64,000 nt of DNA from Nonomuraea fuscirosea (GCF_003001935.1 NZ_PVNG01000008.1:248001-312000), one strand, 5' to 3'. Shown: positions 16,064 to 25,538, counted from the stretch's first letter. The notes: generated by a model from the sequence alone, not told the origin. Program-made: numbers and translations.

Positions 16064-16978
16064 ATGACGTACGAGGAGACCGCGCGACTCCCGGCACACG
16101 GCGTGCGGCCGGCCGGTCCGCGCAGTCGGGTCGGCGCGGTGAAGGCGCGCCCGGGGCCGACCACCCCGATGCGGATCAGGCAGCTGTCCGGCTCGACGGC
16201 CAGGGACCGCCGCGACGACCTGGCCACGGAGGAGCCGCTGGAGATCCGCGTGTCCGCCCCTGACGGCTCGCGCCGGACGGTGGCCATCACCATGCGGACG
16301 CCGGGGCACGACTTCGAGCTGGCGGCCGGGTTCATGAGCGGGGAAGGGCTGGCGGGGGCGGGGGACATCGCCGCGATCGCGTACTGCACCGACGACGACC
16401 TCCCGCCCGAGGCCCGCTACAACACGGTCACCGTGCACCTGAGGGGGCCCGTCCCCGACCTGCCCGCGCTCGACCGGCACTTCCTCACCTCCAGCGCGTG
16501 CGGCGTGTGCGGCTCGGCCAGCCTCGAATCGCTGCACGACCGCTGCCGCCCCCTCCCTCGGGGCGAGCTGCGGCTCACCGCCGGCCTGCTGTACGGGCTG
16601 CCCGGCGCGTTGCGCGCCGCCCAGGGCGGGTTCGGCAAGACGGGCGGCCTGCACGCCGCCGGGCTGTTCACGGCCTCGGGCACGCTCGTGGCGGCGCGGG
16701 AGGACGTCGGCCGGCACAACGCCGTCGACAAACTGGTCGGGTGGGCGGCGATGAGCGACCGGCTGCCGCTGAGCGACCACGTGCTCATGGTCAGCGGCCG
16801 GGCCAGCTACGAGATCATGCAGAAGGCCCTGTCGGCGGGCATCCCGGCGGTGTGCGCGGTGTCGGCGCCGTCGTCCCTGGCGGTCGATCTGGCCAGGGAG
16901 TTCGGCATCACGCTGGTGGGCTTCCTGCGCGACGAGCGCTGCAACGTCTACGCGGGCGGGGAGCGGGTCGCCGGCTAG
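16064..16978 (+). CDS. fdhD: FdhD, sulfurtransferase for formate dehydrogenase
   Basis: 304 residues. FdhD transfers sulfur to the molybdenum cofactor and is required for formate dehydrogenase activity. The catalytic loop SSACGVCGSASL has the CxxC pair, followed by the conserved segments GGLHAAGLF, REDVGRHNAVDKLVG and SGRASYEIMQKA. ATG 16064 follows GGAG by 5 nt; GTG 16058 is an in-frame alternative. It is divergent from the operon it serves. Confidence 0.95.
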   Translation: MTYEETARLPAHGVRPAGPRSRVGAVKARPGPTTPMRIRQLSGSTARDRRDDLATEEPLEIRVSAPDGSRRTVAITMRTPGHDFELAAGFMSGEGLAGAGDIAAIAYCTDDDLPPEARYNTVTVHLRGPVPDLPALDRHFLTSSACGVCGSASLESLHDRCRPLPRGELRLTAGLLYGLPGALRAAQGGFGKTGGLHAAGLFTASGTLVAAREDVGRHNAVDKLVGWAAMSDRLPLSDHVLMVSGRASYEIMQKALSAGIPAVCAVSAPSSLAVDLAREFGITLVGFLRDERCNVYAGGERVAG

Positions 16979-17907
16979 GTCAGGTGCTGGGCGGCGAGCC
17001 GGTCGAACACCTCACGCAGGTCGAGGTCGCGGGCGACGTCCAGCACGGCACCGGCGATCACCGACTCCGGCCTCGAACCGGCCAGCACGAGCCCGACCCG
17101 CGGCTCCCGGGCGGGCCGCTCCAGCCGGACGACCCGCATCCCCTCGGGCACGCCGAACATGTGCAGCCACGCATGGGAGATGACGCTCGACCAGCGGTGG
17201 GTGGCCACGTGCGCGAACAGCGCCGAGACGGTGTCGGTCTCGATCGCCGGCACCGCCACCGCGCCGGCGTGCCGGAAGTTGGCGTCCAGGATCCGGCGGT
17301 TGCGCATCTCGGGGGCCAGCAGGGCCAGCGGCAGCGCGGCCACCTCGGCCCACCGGGCCACCTGCCGGTCCGCCAGCTCGCCGTCGGCCGGGGTGAGCAG
17401 CAGGTAACGCTCCTGGTAGAGCGGGCTGACGCGTACCTCGCCCCAGTCTTCCTCCTCGTCGTCATCGAGGTACGTCATCGCCATGTCGATCTCGAACTCG
17501 GTCAGCCGGCGGGCGATCTCCCGTGACGACAAAGAGGTCAGCAGCACTCGTACGTGCGGATAACGCTCGCAGAACGGCGTGGTCAGCAGTGAGGCGGCGG
17601 TCAGCGCGGTCGGGATCGCGCCCATCCGCAGCGTGCCGGACAGCCCTTCGCGCATGCGGGACAGGTCCTGGCGCAGGGAGTCGACGTCGGCGAGGATGCG
17701 GTGCGCCCAGAGCAGCACCCGCTCGCCCTCCGGGGTCAGCCCCGCGAACCGCTGCCCGCGCCGGATCAGCGGCACGTTCAGCTCGCGTTCCAGCTTACGG
17801 ATGGCCGCCGACAAGGACGGCTGGGAGACGTGGCAGGCCGCGGCGGCACGGGCGAAATGGCGCTCCCTGGCCAGGACCACCAGGTACTCCAACTGGCGCA
17901 ACAGCAC
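16975..17907 (-). CDS. LysR-family regulator, probably of the formate dehydrogenase locus
   Basis: About 310 residues with an N-terminal winged helix (LLRQLEYLVVLARERHFARA, HVSQPSLSAAIRKLE) and a C-terminal periplasmic-binding-like effector domain. GTG 17907 gives the usual LysR N-terminus; ATG 17943 is possible and would add 12 residues. The gene is convergent with fdhD: both stop codons are read from the same CTAG at 16975-16978. The matching operator at 15858-15874 makes formate dehydrogenase its likely target. Confidence 0.87.
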   Translation of the reverse strand: MLLRQLEYLVVLARERHFARAAAACHVSQPSLSAAIRKLERELNVPLIRRGQRFAGLTPEGERVLLWAHRILADVDSLRQDLSRMREGLSGTLRMGAIPTALTAASLLTTPFCERYPHVRVLLTSLSSREIARRLTEFEIDMAMTYLDDDEEEDWGEVRVSPLYQERYLLLTPADGELADRQVARWAEVAALPLALLAPEMRNRRILDANFRHAGAVAVPAIETDTVSALFAHVATHRWSSVISHAWLHMFGVPEGMRVVRLERPAREPRVGLVLAGSRPESVIAGAVLDVARDLDLREVFDRLAAQHLT

Positions 17908-17981
17908 GCTAAAGGATCGCCCACGCGCCCTCGCCGCGTCCATCCCCGATCTTCGGGGAGAACGGGATGAGCTGCGGCCGG

Positions 17982-19151
17982 CTACTCGGTCGTGAGGCCC
18001 GCGTCGTTGAGCCGTTTCATCAGGCTGGGCTTGCCCTGGTGCCGTTCGCGCAGGTGGGCGAGGCGCTGGGCGAAGACGCCGGCGTGCTCGTCACGGATGG
18101 CCAGGATGCGCAGGTCACGCAGGAGTTGCACGGCCTGGTCGTATTCGCGGGGTTTCTTCGTGCCGATGGAGTCCTCCACCCGGCCCCACGCCGCTTCGAG
18201 GTCTTGAGCGAGCCGGTTGAGGTGGAGCTCCTGTTCCCGCCGCCGCTCCTGCTCGCGCCGTTCCCGCTCTTCGGCGCGCCGGGCCGCCTCCTGATGCTCA
18301 CGGCCGTGACGGCGGGCGGCGGCACCGTCCAGCAGTTCGGCGACCGTCCGTTCCGTCCCCGGCTCCGTCTCCTGGTCGGTGCCGCCGCCATCGAACTCCC
18401 GCAGCAACTCCCACCGCACCTTCGCGCCGTCGTCCTCGACGACCCGGAGCAGCAGCGCGTTCTTCCGCTTGGCGGGCAGAGCGCCGATCCAGACGGCCAG
18501 CGCCTTGCGATCATGTTGTACGGGCCGCGCCGGCGGGCTGGCCTCGGCGGCGGCCGCGAGCAGGTCGTCGTCCAGCCGCAGGAAATCGGCCAGAGCCCGT
18601 TGCGGCGCGCTGAGCGAGCCCAGCCCCGGTGGGACGGGCGGCTCCAGCACGTCCTCCTCCTCGTAGTCGAAGGCGTCCTCGTCGCGCTCCCACGTCCCGT
18701 ATGCCGACAACCAGGCCAGATAGAGCGGCCGCAGATCACCGGCGGCCAGTTCGGCGCGGATGCCGGCGATCGCCGACAGCGAGCGCTCGACGTCGTCCTC
18801 GGAGGACTCCTCCTCCTCGCTGGTGAAGTCGAGGATGAGGTGCTCCCCACTGGTCCAGGCGCTCACCTGCTCGCCCACGCAGTACCGCTCGGCCAGCTCG
18901 GGATCGAGCACGGCTTCAGGGAGCCGCACCATGACCCGGTGGGTGCCCCAGCCGGCCAGATAGAGGTGGGCGTCGTAGTAACGCTCCACCATGCGGGACG
19001 GGTCGCCGCGGAAGTCGCCCCAGTGGTACTCGTTGGTGAAGCTGGTGGCGGTGATCTGCGCCCGGGTGGACAGCGCCCGCACTTCGGCCTGCTGCCGGCC
19101 GGTGAGCGGCCGGTCGATCGCCAGGAACTCGTAGTACTGGTATTCGCTCAC
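17982..19151 (-). CDS. Conserved hypothetical actinobacterial protein with charged coiled coil
   Basis: 389 residues, cytosolic. The first about 130 residues form a conserved domain beginning MSEYQYYEFLAIDRPLTGRQ; an acidic stretch (EEEESSEDDVE) and a long Arg/Glu coiled coil (about 285-330, RRAEERERREQERR) follow. I recognise the type as a recurrent actinobacterial family but know no biochemical role. GTG 19151 is preceded by GGTGAGGGT. Stands alone between LysR and GNAT genes. Confidence 0.75.
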   Translation of the reverse strand: MSEYQYYEFLAIDRPLTGRQQAEVRALSTRAQITATSFTNEYHWGDFRGDPSRMVERYYDAHLYLAGWGTHRVMVRLPEAVLDPELAERYCVGEQVSAWTSGEHLILDFTSEEEESSEDDVERSLSAIAGIRAELAAGDLRPLYLAWLSAYGTWERDEDAFDYEEEDVLEPPVPPGLGSLSAPQRALADFLRLDDDLLAAAAEASPPARPVQHDRKALAVWIGALPAKRKNALLLRVVEDDGAKVRWELLREFDGGGTDQETEPGTERTVAELLDGAAARRHGREHQEAARRAEERERREQERRREQELHLNRLAQDLEAAWGRVEDSIGTKKPREYDQAVQLLRDLRILAIRDEHAGVFAQRLAHLRERHQGKPSLMKRLNDAGLTTE

Positions 19152-19356
19152 ACCCTCACCCGGCCGATCGCCTGCTCGCTGATCTCGACCAGATGATCAT
19201 CAGGGGGCCGACGAGTCACACCAGCACCATACCCCGATGATCACCCCCGGACAGAGAGAACGCCGGACTGTCAGGCCCACGCGGCCGCCTCCGGATCACC
19301 GCCGACGATCAGCAGATGGCCGCGACACGCCCCATGCGGCTCTCCACTCCGATACA

Positions 19357-20343
19357 TCAGACACCTCCACCCGCGTCGAAGGGCCGGCGGTACCGGATGT
19401 GTTCGTTGCGGCGTTGGAACCCCACGCTCTCGTAGAGGTCGTAGGAGCGGTGGGGATTGGTGGTGCTGGTGGTCAGGCGGGCGCTCGACGCCCCCTGCGC
19501 GCGCAGGCCGCGTAGACCTTCCAGCAGCAGGGCCCGTCCGACGCCCAGGCGTCGCCATTCCGCCCGGACGCAGAGCTCCTCGATCACGGCCGGCGAGTGA
19601 TCGGGCGGGCGGAGGGAGCACAGGACCACGCCGGCCATGCGTTCGCCGTCCCACGCGGCGTACCGGCGGCCGGGCTTGGCCAGTTCCGCGCGGAAGCCCT
19701 GGTAGGACCACGGCTCGACGAAGGGATTGTGCGCGTAGGAGTCGACGACCACCTGCCAGGCGGCGCGGTGGTGGTGCGGTTCGACGGCGGCGAGGGTGAT
19801 GCCGGGTGGCGGTGGCGGGCCGGGTGCGGTGAGTCGCCGCAGATCGGGAAATTCCAGCTCCATCAGCCGGAAAGCCTGGCGATATCCGGCCTCCAGCAGC
19901 AGCGCCGTCGCCTCGGTCGCTGATGCGGCGGCGTTCGCACCGAACACGGCCGTGGCCGCGGTTCCGTGTCGCCGGACGAGCGCGCGAATGTGCTCTTCGG
20001 CCCAGGTCAGCATCGCCGAGCCGATGCCGAGACCGCGATGCCCGGGCAGGACGTGACCGAGATGGAGATACACCCACGTCCCGTCCGACTCCTGCCACCG
20101 GGTGACCGCCGTGTGGCCCACGACGTCCGCACCGCGTACCACGAGGATCTGGTCCTCGGTGGGATCGTCGAGCGAGGCGGAGAAGCGGGCGATCTGGGCG
20201 GCCGTCGGGACGCCTTCCACGATCGAACGGGAATCGATGCCGTCTCGCGCGGCACAGCCCGCGCGCAGGGTGGCGATCGCGGCGTGGTCCTCGTCGCCCT
20301 GGTACGTACGGGAGGCATAGCCGGTGGGGAGGGGGCCGTGCAT
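19357..20343 (-). CDS. Tandem-domain GNAT acetyltransferase
   Basis: 328 residues containing two GNAT folds. The first (about 15-160) has the acetyl-CoA loop LPGHRGLGIGSAML; the second (about 180-320) has RAEWRRLGVGRALL and the terminal SYDLYESVGFQ. Two-domain GNATs include mycothiol synthase, but the key sequences here are not specific enough to claim that, so the substrate is unknown. ATG 20343 follows GAGGGC. Confidence 0.85.
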   Translation of the reverse strand: MHGPLPTGYASRTYQGDEDHAAIATLRAGCAARDGIDSRSIVEGVPTAAQIARFSASLDDPTEDQILVVRGADVVGHTAVTRWQESDGTWVYLHLGHVLPGHRGLGIGSAMLTWAEEHIRALVRRHGTAATAVFGANAAASATEATALLLEAGYRQAFRLMELEFPDLRRLTAPGPPPPPGITLAAVEPHHHRAAWQVVVDSYAHNPFVEPWSYQGFRAELAKPGRRYAAWDGERMAGVVLCSLRPPDHSPAVIEELCVRAEWRRLGVGRALLLEGLRGLRAQGASSARLTTSTTNPHRSYDLYESVGFQRRNEHIRYRRPFDAGGGV

Positions 20344-20473
20344 GTCTTCGCCCTCTCGGTCGCGCGGAAGGCCTACGGTCGCGGAGTCGCGGACACTCCT
20401 GATCGTAATGGTCCGGCGCGGACACGAGACTCTGGGCTTTCCGCGTACGGGCGGGCGTTCGGTGGTCAGGCTC

Positions 20474-20666
20474 TCAGGCGCCGCAGCTCCTCCAGGATCA
20501 AGCCGGCCGTTTCGTGCTCTGCCGACTCCTTGGGTGTCGCCTTCACGATCTGCCGGGCCAGCCGTTGCGCGGCGTCCGCGTGCCCGGCGGCGCCGGTGTG
20601 CCGGAAAGCCGCCAGGTGCGTCCGGCTCAGGTCCAGGGCGAGTTCGGGCAGGTTGTGATCCCCTTG
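20474..20666 (-). pseudogene. C-terminal remnant of an unidentified protein
   Basis: Read leftward, about 64 well-formed codons end in TGA at 20474 (LPELALDLSRTHLAAFRHTG ... LILEELRRLRA). The segment is helical, with typical actinomycete codon use, but has no usable start and runs back into the stop codon of the neighbouring secreted-protein gene. It looks like the tail of a regulator-type helical domain left by a deletion. Confidence 0.35.
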
Positions 20667-20699
20667 CGGGGTGGCCGTGGCGGAGGGCGGGTCAGGGCG

Positions 20700-21200
20700 T
20701 CAGCACATGACCCAGGTGGCCGACTTCGACCGCCGCTGCGGCGAGGTGAGCTGGAAGACGACCTTGTGCGCGGTGCCCAGGTCCATCGTGACCTGCTTCT
20801 TGGAGCCGAAGTAGTCGCTCCGCCCGTACGACGGCAGCTTCCTTTTGCCCTTCTTGAAGACCTTGCCGTCCACGATCCACCGGTAGGAGAACCTGGCTCC
20901 CGGCTTGGGCCCGTCCAGGCCGATGCCGAAGCTCACCGGGCCCGAGTAACACGTGACCCCGTCCTGGTTGATCCTGGACGCGCCGGCGACCCGTACGTAG
21001 GCGAGGGAGAACGAGCCGGCCGCCGCGGCGGACCGGGCGGCCACCGGCCGCGGGGCGGCCTGCGCCGTCGCGGGAGCACTTCCGACGAGGACACCGGCTG
21101 CCACGGAAGCGGCGACCGCGGTGGAGATGAGCGGGAACCGTGGCTTCCGGCGAGGGGCGGCCGGGGAAGCTTCTGTGCCCAGGGTTTCTACGTTCGGCAT
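20700..21200 (-). CDS. Small secreted protein
   Basis: 166 residues. A basic n-region (RRKPRF) and hydrophobic core (LISTAVAASVAAGVLVG) followed by AxA sites give a signal peptide of about 48 residues. The mature part is a compact beta-rich domain with two Cys (VTCYSG and the penultimate Cys of WVMC), possibly disulfide-linked, and a basic loop (KVFKKGKRK). ATG 21200 is chosen; a longer frame exists upstream but would hide the signal peptide. Function unknown. Confidence 0.7.
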   Translation of the reverse strand: MPNVETLGTEASPAAPRRKPRFPLISTAVAASVAAGVLVGSAPATAQAAPRPVAARSAAAAGSFSLAYVRVAGASRINQDGVTCYSGPVSFGIGLDGPKPGARFSYRWIVDGKVFKKGKRKLPSYGRSDYFGSKKQVTMDLGTAHKVVFQLTSPQRRSKSATWVMC

Positions 21201-21341
21201 GAAGAGAGCGGCTCCTGTTGCGGTGGAGATGATTTGCCGCACCCTAGCGTGATCTTGTGTGGTTTGGACCCGTTCCGAGCGAATAGTCGCACCATGGTGC
21301 ATTGCCGGGGCATCTGGCGGCACGTACCCGAGCGAGAGCAC

Positions 21342-22283
21342 TTACTGATGCGACGCTCCCGCGCGTTCCAGTAGTTCCATGGTCGCCTCCCACAGGCGCC
21401 GCTCCCGGTCGCGGTCGTGGGCGACCGGCCGCACCTCGGTCAGCCTGGTCTTCACCACGAACGCGCCCTCACGCAGATGCGCCCACGCGTCGTCGAGGGC
21501 CACCGCGGCCAGCAGCGGCCCCGAGCGTATTGGCGTCGACACGCCGGGCACCCGGCCCAGGGCGCGGCTCATCGCCTGAACCGCCTCAGGAGCGCCACGG
21601 CCGAGCGCGGTGCCGGGCATCCAGCCCGGTTCGAACACCGACACGTTGATCCCGGCGCCGGCGCGACGCTGCAGCTCATGGGCGTAGTACAGGATCGCCA
21701 GCTTGGCGTTGGAGTAGGCGACGCCGGACGCGGCCATGCCCGAGGCCCGCTCGCCGGTGGCGGGGCGGGCGAGCTCGATCGGATCGGCCCACCTGGCCCC
21801 GGGCACGCCCAGCAGCCTGCGCCAGATGTTGGCGTGGTAGGTGTTCGAGCCGAGCAGGACGACCCGCGCGGGGGCCGTGAACGAACGCAGCAGGTCGCCG
21901 ATGAGCTGGGCGTGGGCGAGGTGGTTGACGGCGAAGGTCAGCTCGTAGCCGTCGTGCGAGGCCCGCCGGGTGTCGGCCGACATGGTGCCGGCGTTGGCGA
22001 CCAGCGCGCGCAGCGGCCGTACGTCGCCGGCGGCGAGCAGGCCGCGCACGGTGGCCGCGGCGGCACGGACGTCGGCCAGGCGCGACAGGTCGCAGCCGAT
22101 CTCGCGGACGGCGGCGCCGCGCGCGCGGGCCTCGTCGGCGACCGCCGTCAGGTCCCGTCCGGCCCGGCCGACCAGCAGCAGGTCGGGTCGCCGGCCGTCC
22201 GGGCGGCCGGCCATGGCCAGCACGGCGTGACGGCCCAGGTTGCGGGTGGGGCCGGTGATCAGCACGGTTCCAGGTTCGGTCAT
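21342..22283 (-). CDS. Short-chain dehydrogenase/reductase
   Basis: 313 residues. Rossmann signature TGPTRNLG at about 10-17, NAG at about 98-100 and catalytic YSNAK near 190 define a protochlorophyllide-reductase-like SDR, NADP-dependent by its basic residue after strand 2. The substrate is unknown. Divergent from the MmyB-type regulator 93 bp away, which is the usual regulator/target arrangement. Confidence 0.88.
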   Translation of the reverse strand: MTEPGTVLITGPTRNLGRHAVLAMAGRPDGRRPDLLLVGRAGRDLTAVADEARARGAAVREIGCDLSRLADVRAAAATVRGLLAAGDVRPLRALVANAGTMSADTRRASHDGYELTFAVNHLAHAQLIGDLLRSFTAPARVVLLGSNTYHANIWRRLLGVPGARWADPIELARPATGERASGMAASGVAYSNAKLAILYYAHELQRRAGAGINVSVFEPGWMPGTALGRGAPEAVQAMSRALGRVPGVSTPIRSGPLLAAVALDDAWAHLREGAFVVKTRLTEVRPVAHDRDRERRLWEATMELLERAGASHQ

Positions 22284-22376
22284 GGCCCGAGCCTGTGGGA
22301 ACGGGCCGGCCGCGACCAGTCGTCAGGTTGTCGTAGGAAAGCCAGGGCCAGGACAACCCGTACGGATGCCCGCAGA

Positions 22377-23231
22377 ATGGACAGCGTGGAAACGTGGGAG
22401 TTCGGCCCGACGGTGCGCCGCTGGCGCGACCGGCTGGCACCCGAGGCCGTCGGCGTGCAGGTGGGCCGCAGACGCCGGGCCGGCGGGCTGCGCCGCGAGG
22501 AGTTGGCCGCGCTGGCCGGCATCTCGGCCGACTACCTGACCCGCCTTGAGCAGGGGCGCGCGGCCGCGCCGTCGGCGCAGGTCGTGGAGTCGCTGGCGCG
22601 AGCGCTGCGCCTGTCCGACCCCGAACGCGACCTGCTCTACCGCCTGGCCGGGCAGATCGCGCCCGGCCCGGACATCGTGCCGTCGCGGGTCCCCCCGAGC
22701 GTGCAACGGCTGCTCGACCGGCTCTCGCACACCCCGGTCGTCGTGTACGACGCCAGTTGGACCCTCGTGCTGGCCAACGCACCCTACGACGCGCTCATGG
22801 GCGAGACGACCACCTGGCGCGGCCTGGAACGCAACGCCGTCTGGCGCAACGTCGCCCGGCTGCCCTCGCGGGTCGCGCACACCCCGCGGGAGCAGTCCGA
22901 GCACGAAGCCCGGCTCGTGGCCGACCTGCGCCTGACGGCCTCGCGCTACCCCGCCGACCGCACCCTGCGCCGCCTGATCACCGACCTGGCCGCCGGCAGC
23001 CCGCGCTTCACCGAACTCTGGGACGCCGAGACACCGCCACCCCTGGCCGACCCGTCCCGGCAGAAGACCGTCGACCATCCGGAGGTCGGCCCGATCACCC
23101 TCGACTGCGACACGCTGTTCGTCGCCCTGGACGACCTGCGCGTCACCGTCTACACCGCCGAGCCCGGCACCGAGGACGCCGACCGCCTGGCCCTCGCCAT
23201 CGTCCTCGGCACCCAGTCACTCCAGCTCTGA
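22377..23231 (+). CDS. XRE-family regulator with MmyB-like ligand domain
   Basis: 284 residues. Helix-turn-helix at about 35-85 (GLRREELAALAGISADYLTRLE) and a C-terminal MmyB-like PAS-type domain (about 105-275, TPVVVYDASWTLVLANAPYDALMG), known in some members to bind fatty acids. ATG 22377 and GTG 22386 are both possible. It likely represses the divergent SDR gene. Confidence 0.88.
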   Translation: MDSVETWEFGPTVRRWRDRLAPEAVGVQVGRRRRAGGLRREELAALAGISADYLTRLEQGRAAAPSAQVVESLARALRLSDPERDLLYRLAGQIAPGPDIVPSRVPPSVQRLLDRLSHTPVVVYDASWTLVLANAPYDALMGETTTWRGLERNAVWRNVARLPSRVAHTPREQSEHEARLVADLRLTASRYPADRTLRRLITDLAAGSPRFTELWDAETPPPLADPSRQKTVDHPEVGPITLDCDTLFVALDDLRVTVYTAEPGTEDADRLALAIVLGTQSLQL

Positions 23232-23296
23232 CGGGCGGGCCGCCATCGAGGTGGACGGCCCTGCCGGGAGTCGTCGGCGCCCTTTCGCGGTGGAGG

Positions 23297-23992
23297 TCAC
23301 AGCGCCGCGCGCAGCAGGCCCACGACCAGCGGGTGCGGGGTCTCGGGGCGGGAGCGGGCCTGCGGCACGAACAGGGTGGCCACGTAGAAGGGGTGGCCGG
23401 GAATCTCCAGCACCCGGGCCTCGCCGTCGGCGTCCACGCCGGTGACGGCGAAGCCGCCGTCGTGCAGGGTGTCCCGCCGGCTGGGGTCGAGGCCGAAGTT
23501 GCAGTAGTACTCCTCCTCGACCTCGGTGCGTCCGTACAGGGCGGCCACCCGGGTGCCGGTGACCAGGGCGACGGGCATGGTCTTGCCGGCCAGTGAGCAG
23601 GTCAGTTCCGACACGAACAGGGTGGAGGCGTACGGGTCGTACTCCGCGTGCTGGGCGTCCTTTATGCCGAGCACGTGGCGGGCGTACTCGATGATCATGT
23701 GCTGGCAGCCGCCGCACGTCCCCAGGGTGGGGACGCCGTGCTCGCGGCCGTGCCGGAGTGCGGCGAGGGCGCCGCGCAGGCTGCGGTACGGGCTGCCGGG
23801 CGCGCACCACGACACGTCGGCGGCCTCGACCTCGGCCAGGTCGGATTCGAGCGGTTCCGTGGCCAGCCAGCGGACGTCCACCCCGACGCCCAGGTGCGCG
23901 GCAGCGTGCCGCAGCGCGTCGTCGGTGGCCACGTGCGTGGGAGCGGCGGGGTCGTGGTCGCCGATGACCGCCACGCGCAGAGATCGTTCCAT
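23297..23992 (-). CDS. Class I glutamine-amidotransferase-like protein related to the CTP synthase C-terminus
   Basis: 231 residues. It matches the family annotated as CTP synthase C-terminal region-related (seleno)protein. Nucleophile elbow GTCGG has Cys93, and the His of the triad is in EIPGHPFYVATLFVPQ. The CTP synthetase domain is absent, so it is a stand-alone amidohydrolase of unknown substrate. A second Cys (Cys96) sits right after the elbow (GTCGGCQHM). Confidence 0.82.
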   Translation of the reverse strand: MERSLRVAVIGDHDPAAPTHVATDDALRHAAAHLGVGVDVRWLATEPLESDLAEVEAADVSWCAPGSPYRSLRGALAALRHGREHGVPTLGTCGGCQHMIIEYARHVLGIKDAQHAEYDPYASTLFVSELTCSLAGKTMPVALVTGTRVAALYGRTEVEEEYYCNFGLDPSRRDTLHDGGFAVTGVDADGEARVLEIPGHPFYVATLFVPQARSRPETPHPLVVGLLRAAL

Positions 23993-24117
23993 GGCCTCAG
24001 TATGCGACGTGCCGGCACGTCAGGCCGGGCCTTATATCGGCTGACAGTGGCTCTCAGAGGGCGTTCGATGCCGGGGTGGCCCGGAGGTGAGGTCCTTCGG
24101 GCCACCCGGGTTCAGGC

Positions 24118-24699
24118 TCAGGAGGTCGGATCGTCGGGCGCCTCTTCGATCGAGGACACCTCGGTCGAGGGCACCAGGGTCTCGGTGCCGTCCGGCGCTA
24201 TGGCGACCCGGGGTGAGCCGGTGAGGTTCCAGACGTAGTCGCCCTTGCCGTCGTTGTTGATGTTGTAGATGATCCTCCCGTCGGCGGTCCATCCGCCGTT
24301 GAGAGACGAGCTGTAGTACGCCAGGCAGTCCCACATCTGGCCCTCGGAGTCGCTGATGTTGTTGAGATCGCTCGTCCAGTTGCACTGCTCGTTCGCGTAG
24401 ACGGTGTCGTTGCGCTCGACGCGTACCTCGGCGACGAACTTGTCGAACCGCTTGCCGGCCAGGAACGACCCGGACCAGTTGATGCTGAGCATGGCCGTCT
24501 TCTGATTGTTGCCCGACCCCCTGGTGTAGATGCACATTTCGGCGCCCACCCACACGTCCGGCTTGCCGGGCAGCGAGAAGGTCTTCTCCTGCGGCGAGGA
24601 ACAGGCGGACGCCGCCCACGCACCGGTCGTGGGGGTGACGGTGAGGCTGGCGATGAAGAGCGTGCCGATGGCGGCAACCCGCCCAATCGTCCGGACCAT
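24118..24699 (-). CDS. Secreted hypothetical protein
   Basis: 193 residues. Signal peptide with cleavage near GAWAAS (about residue 30). The mature protein is beta-rich with four Cys (ASACSS, AEMCIY, EQCNW, WDCLAY) that could pair, and an acidic C-terminus (SSIEEAPDDPTS). No known domain. ATG 24699 follows a purine-rich GAAGGGTAGGG. It is alone between two leftward genes. Confidence 0.7.
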   Translation of the reverse strand: MVRTIGRVAAIGTLFIASLTVTPTTGAWAASACSSPQEKTFSLPGKPDVWVGAEMCIYTRGSGNNQKTAMLSINWSGSFLAGKRFDKFVAEVRVERNDTVYANEQCNWTSDLNNISDSEGQMWDCLAYYSSSLNGGWTADGRIIYNINNDGKGDYVWNLTGSPRVAIAPDGTETLVPSTEVSSIEEAPDDPTS

Positions 24700-24740
24700 G
24701 AAGCCCTACCCTTCTCGGAGGCCGCGCGTCGGGCGACCAC

Positions 24741-24770
24741 GTTGATCATCTGCCCGAAAGGTAGATCAAC
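24741..24770. promoter_or_regulatory. Inverted repeat GTTGATC-N16-GATCAAC
   Basis: A 7-bp perfect inverted repeat, about 45 bp upstream of the secreted-protein start at 24699. Spacing suits a dimeric regulator or a short stem in the leader. No regulator can be assigned. Confidence 0.45.
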
Positions 24771-24914
24771 AAGAGAGACCCCGCCAGACCCGATTCTTCA
24801 CTGGAACGAACCATTTCCCGATGGATTCTCTGGGAACGATGCAGAGGCTCGAACGGCCCTCCGGCGTCGCCGTCGGTCGCCCGGAACGGGCTCCTTCCGG
24901 TGACCCGGGTGTGC

Positions 24915-25538
24915 TCAGCCGGGAAGTTCGGTGACGCCGAGGGAGAAGTCGAAGTTCCCCACCCCGTGGTTGGCCAGGCCCATCGTGAGCGCGCCCGCTC
25001 CTTCCAGCCAGTGCGCCATCTTCAGGCCGCCGACGTCCAGCGGACGCAGCCCGAGGCTCTCGACGAACGTCTCCACACGTGCCTTGGCCCGCGCGTCGTC
25101 GCCGGCGATGAAGACGTCGGGCCGGCCCTGCTCCAGGACGTGACGGAAGATGGTGTTGAACGCCTTCACCACGCCGGCGCCGGCCGGGGCCGCCTCGGCG
25201 ACTTCCTGCGCGGTCGAGGTTTCGCCGCGGTGGTTCAGCCCGTCGAACGTGGCGTTGAAGGAGTTGCTGATGTCGACGATGACCTTGCCCGCCAGAGCGT
25301 CTCCGTACTGGGCGACGGCCGGCACGACACCCTCGTGCAGCAGGGCCAGGATGACGACGTCGCCGGCTGGAGCGGTGCCCCATCTGCCCGTCGTGGCGCC
25401 GCCGCCGAGCGCCTTGGCCAGGGCGTCGGCCTTGGCCTGATCGCGGCCCATGACCTCGACGGTGTTGCCGCCCGCCACCGCCCGCGCGCCGAGGGTGCGG
25501 GCCATGTTGCCGGTGCCGATGATGGTGATGCTGCTCAT
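24915..25538 (-). CDS. NADPH-dependent F420 reductase-like oxidoreductase (copy 1)
   Basis: 207 residues. N-terminal Rossmann motif IGTGNMARTLGARAV with the NADPH-binding Arg after strand 2 (MGRDQ), then IVDISNSFNATFDG and the C-terminal GLKMAHWLEGAGALTMGL, as in F420H2:NADP oxidoreductase (Fno)-like proteins. Its nearest relative in the window is the gene at 27724. It shares a leftward unit with the upstream SDR, whose start lies beside a TetR gene. Confidence 0.85.
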   Translation of the reverse strand: MSSITIIGTGNMARTLGARAVAGGNTVEVMGRDQAKADALAKALGGGATTGRWGTAPAGDVVILALLHEGVVPAVAQYGDALAGKVIVDISNSFNATFDGLNHRGETSTAQEVAEAAPAGAGVVKAFNTIFRHVLEQGRPDVFIAGDDARAKARVETFVESLGLRPLDVGGLKMAHWLEGAGALTMGLANHGVGNFDFSLGVTELPG

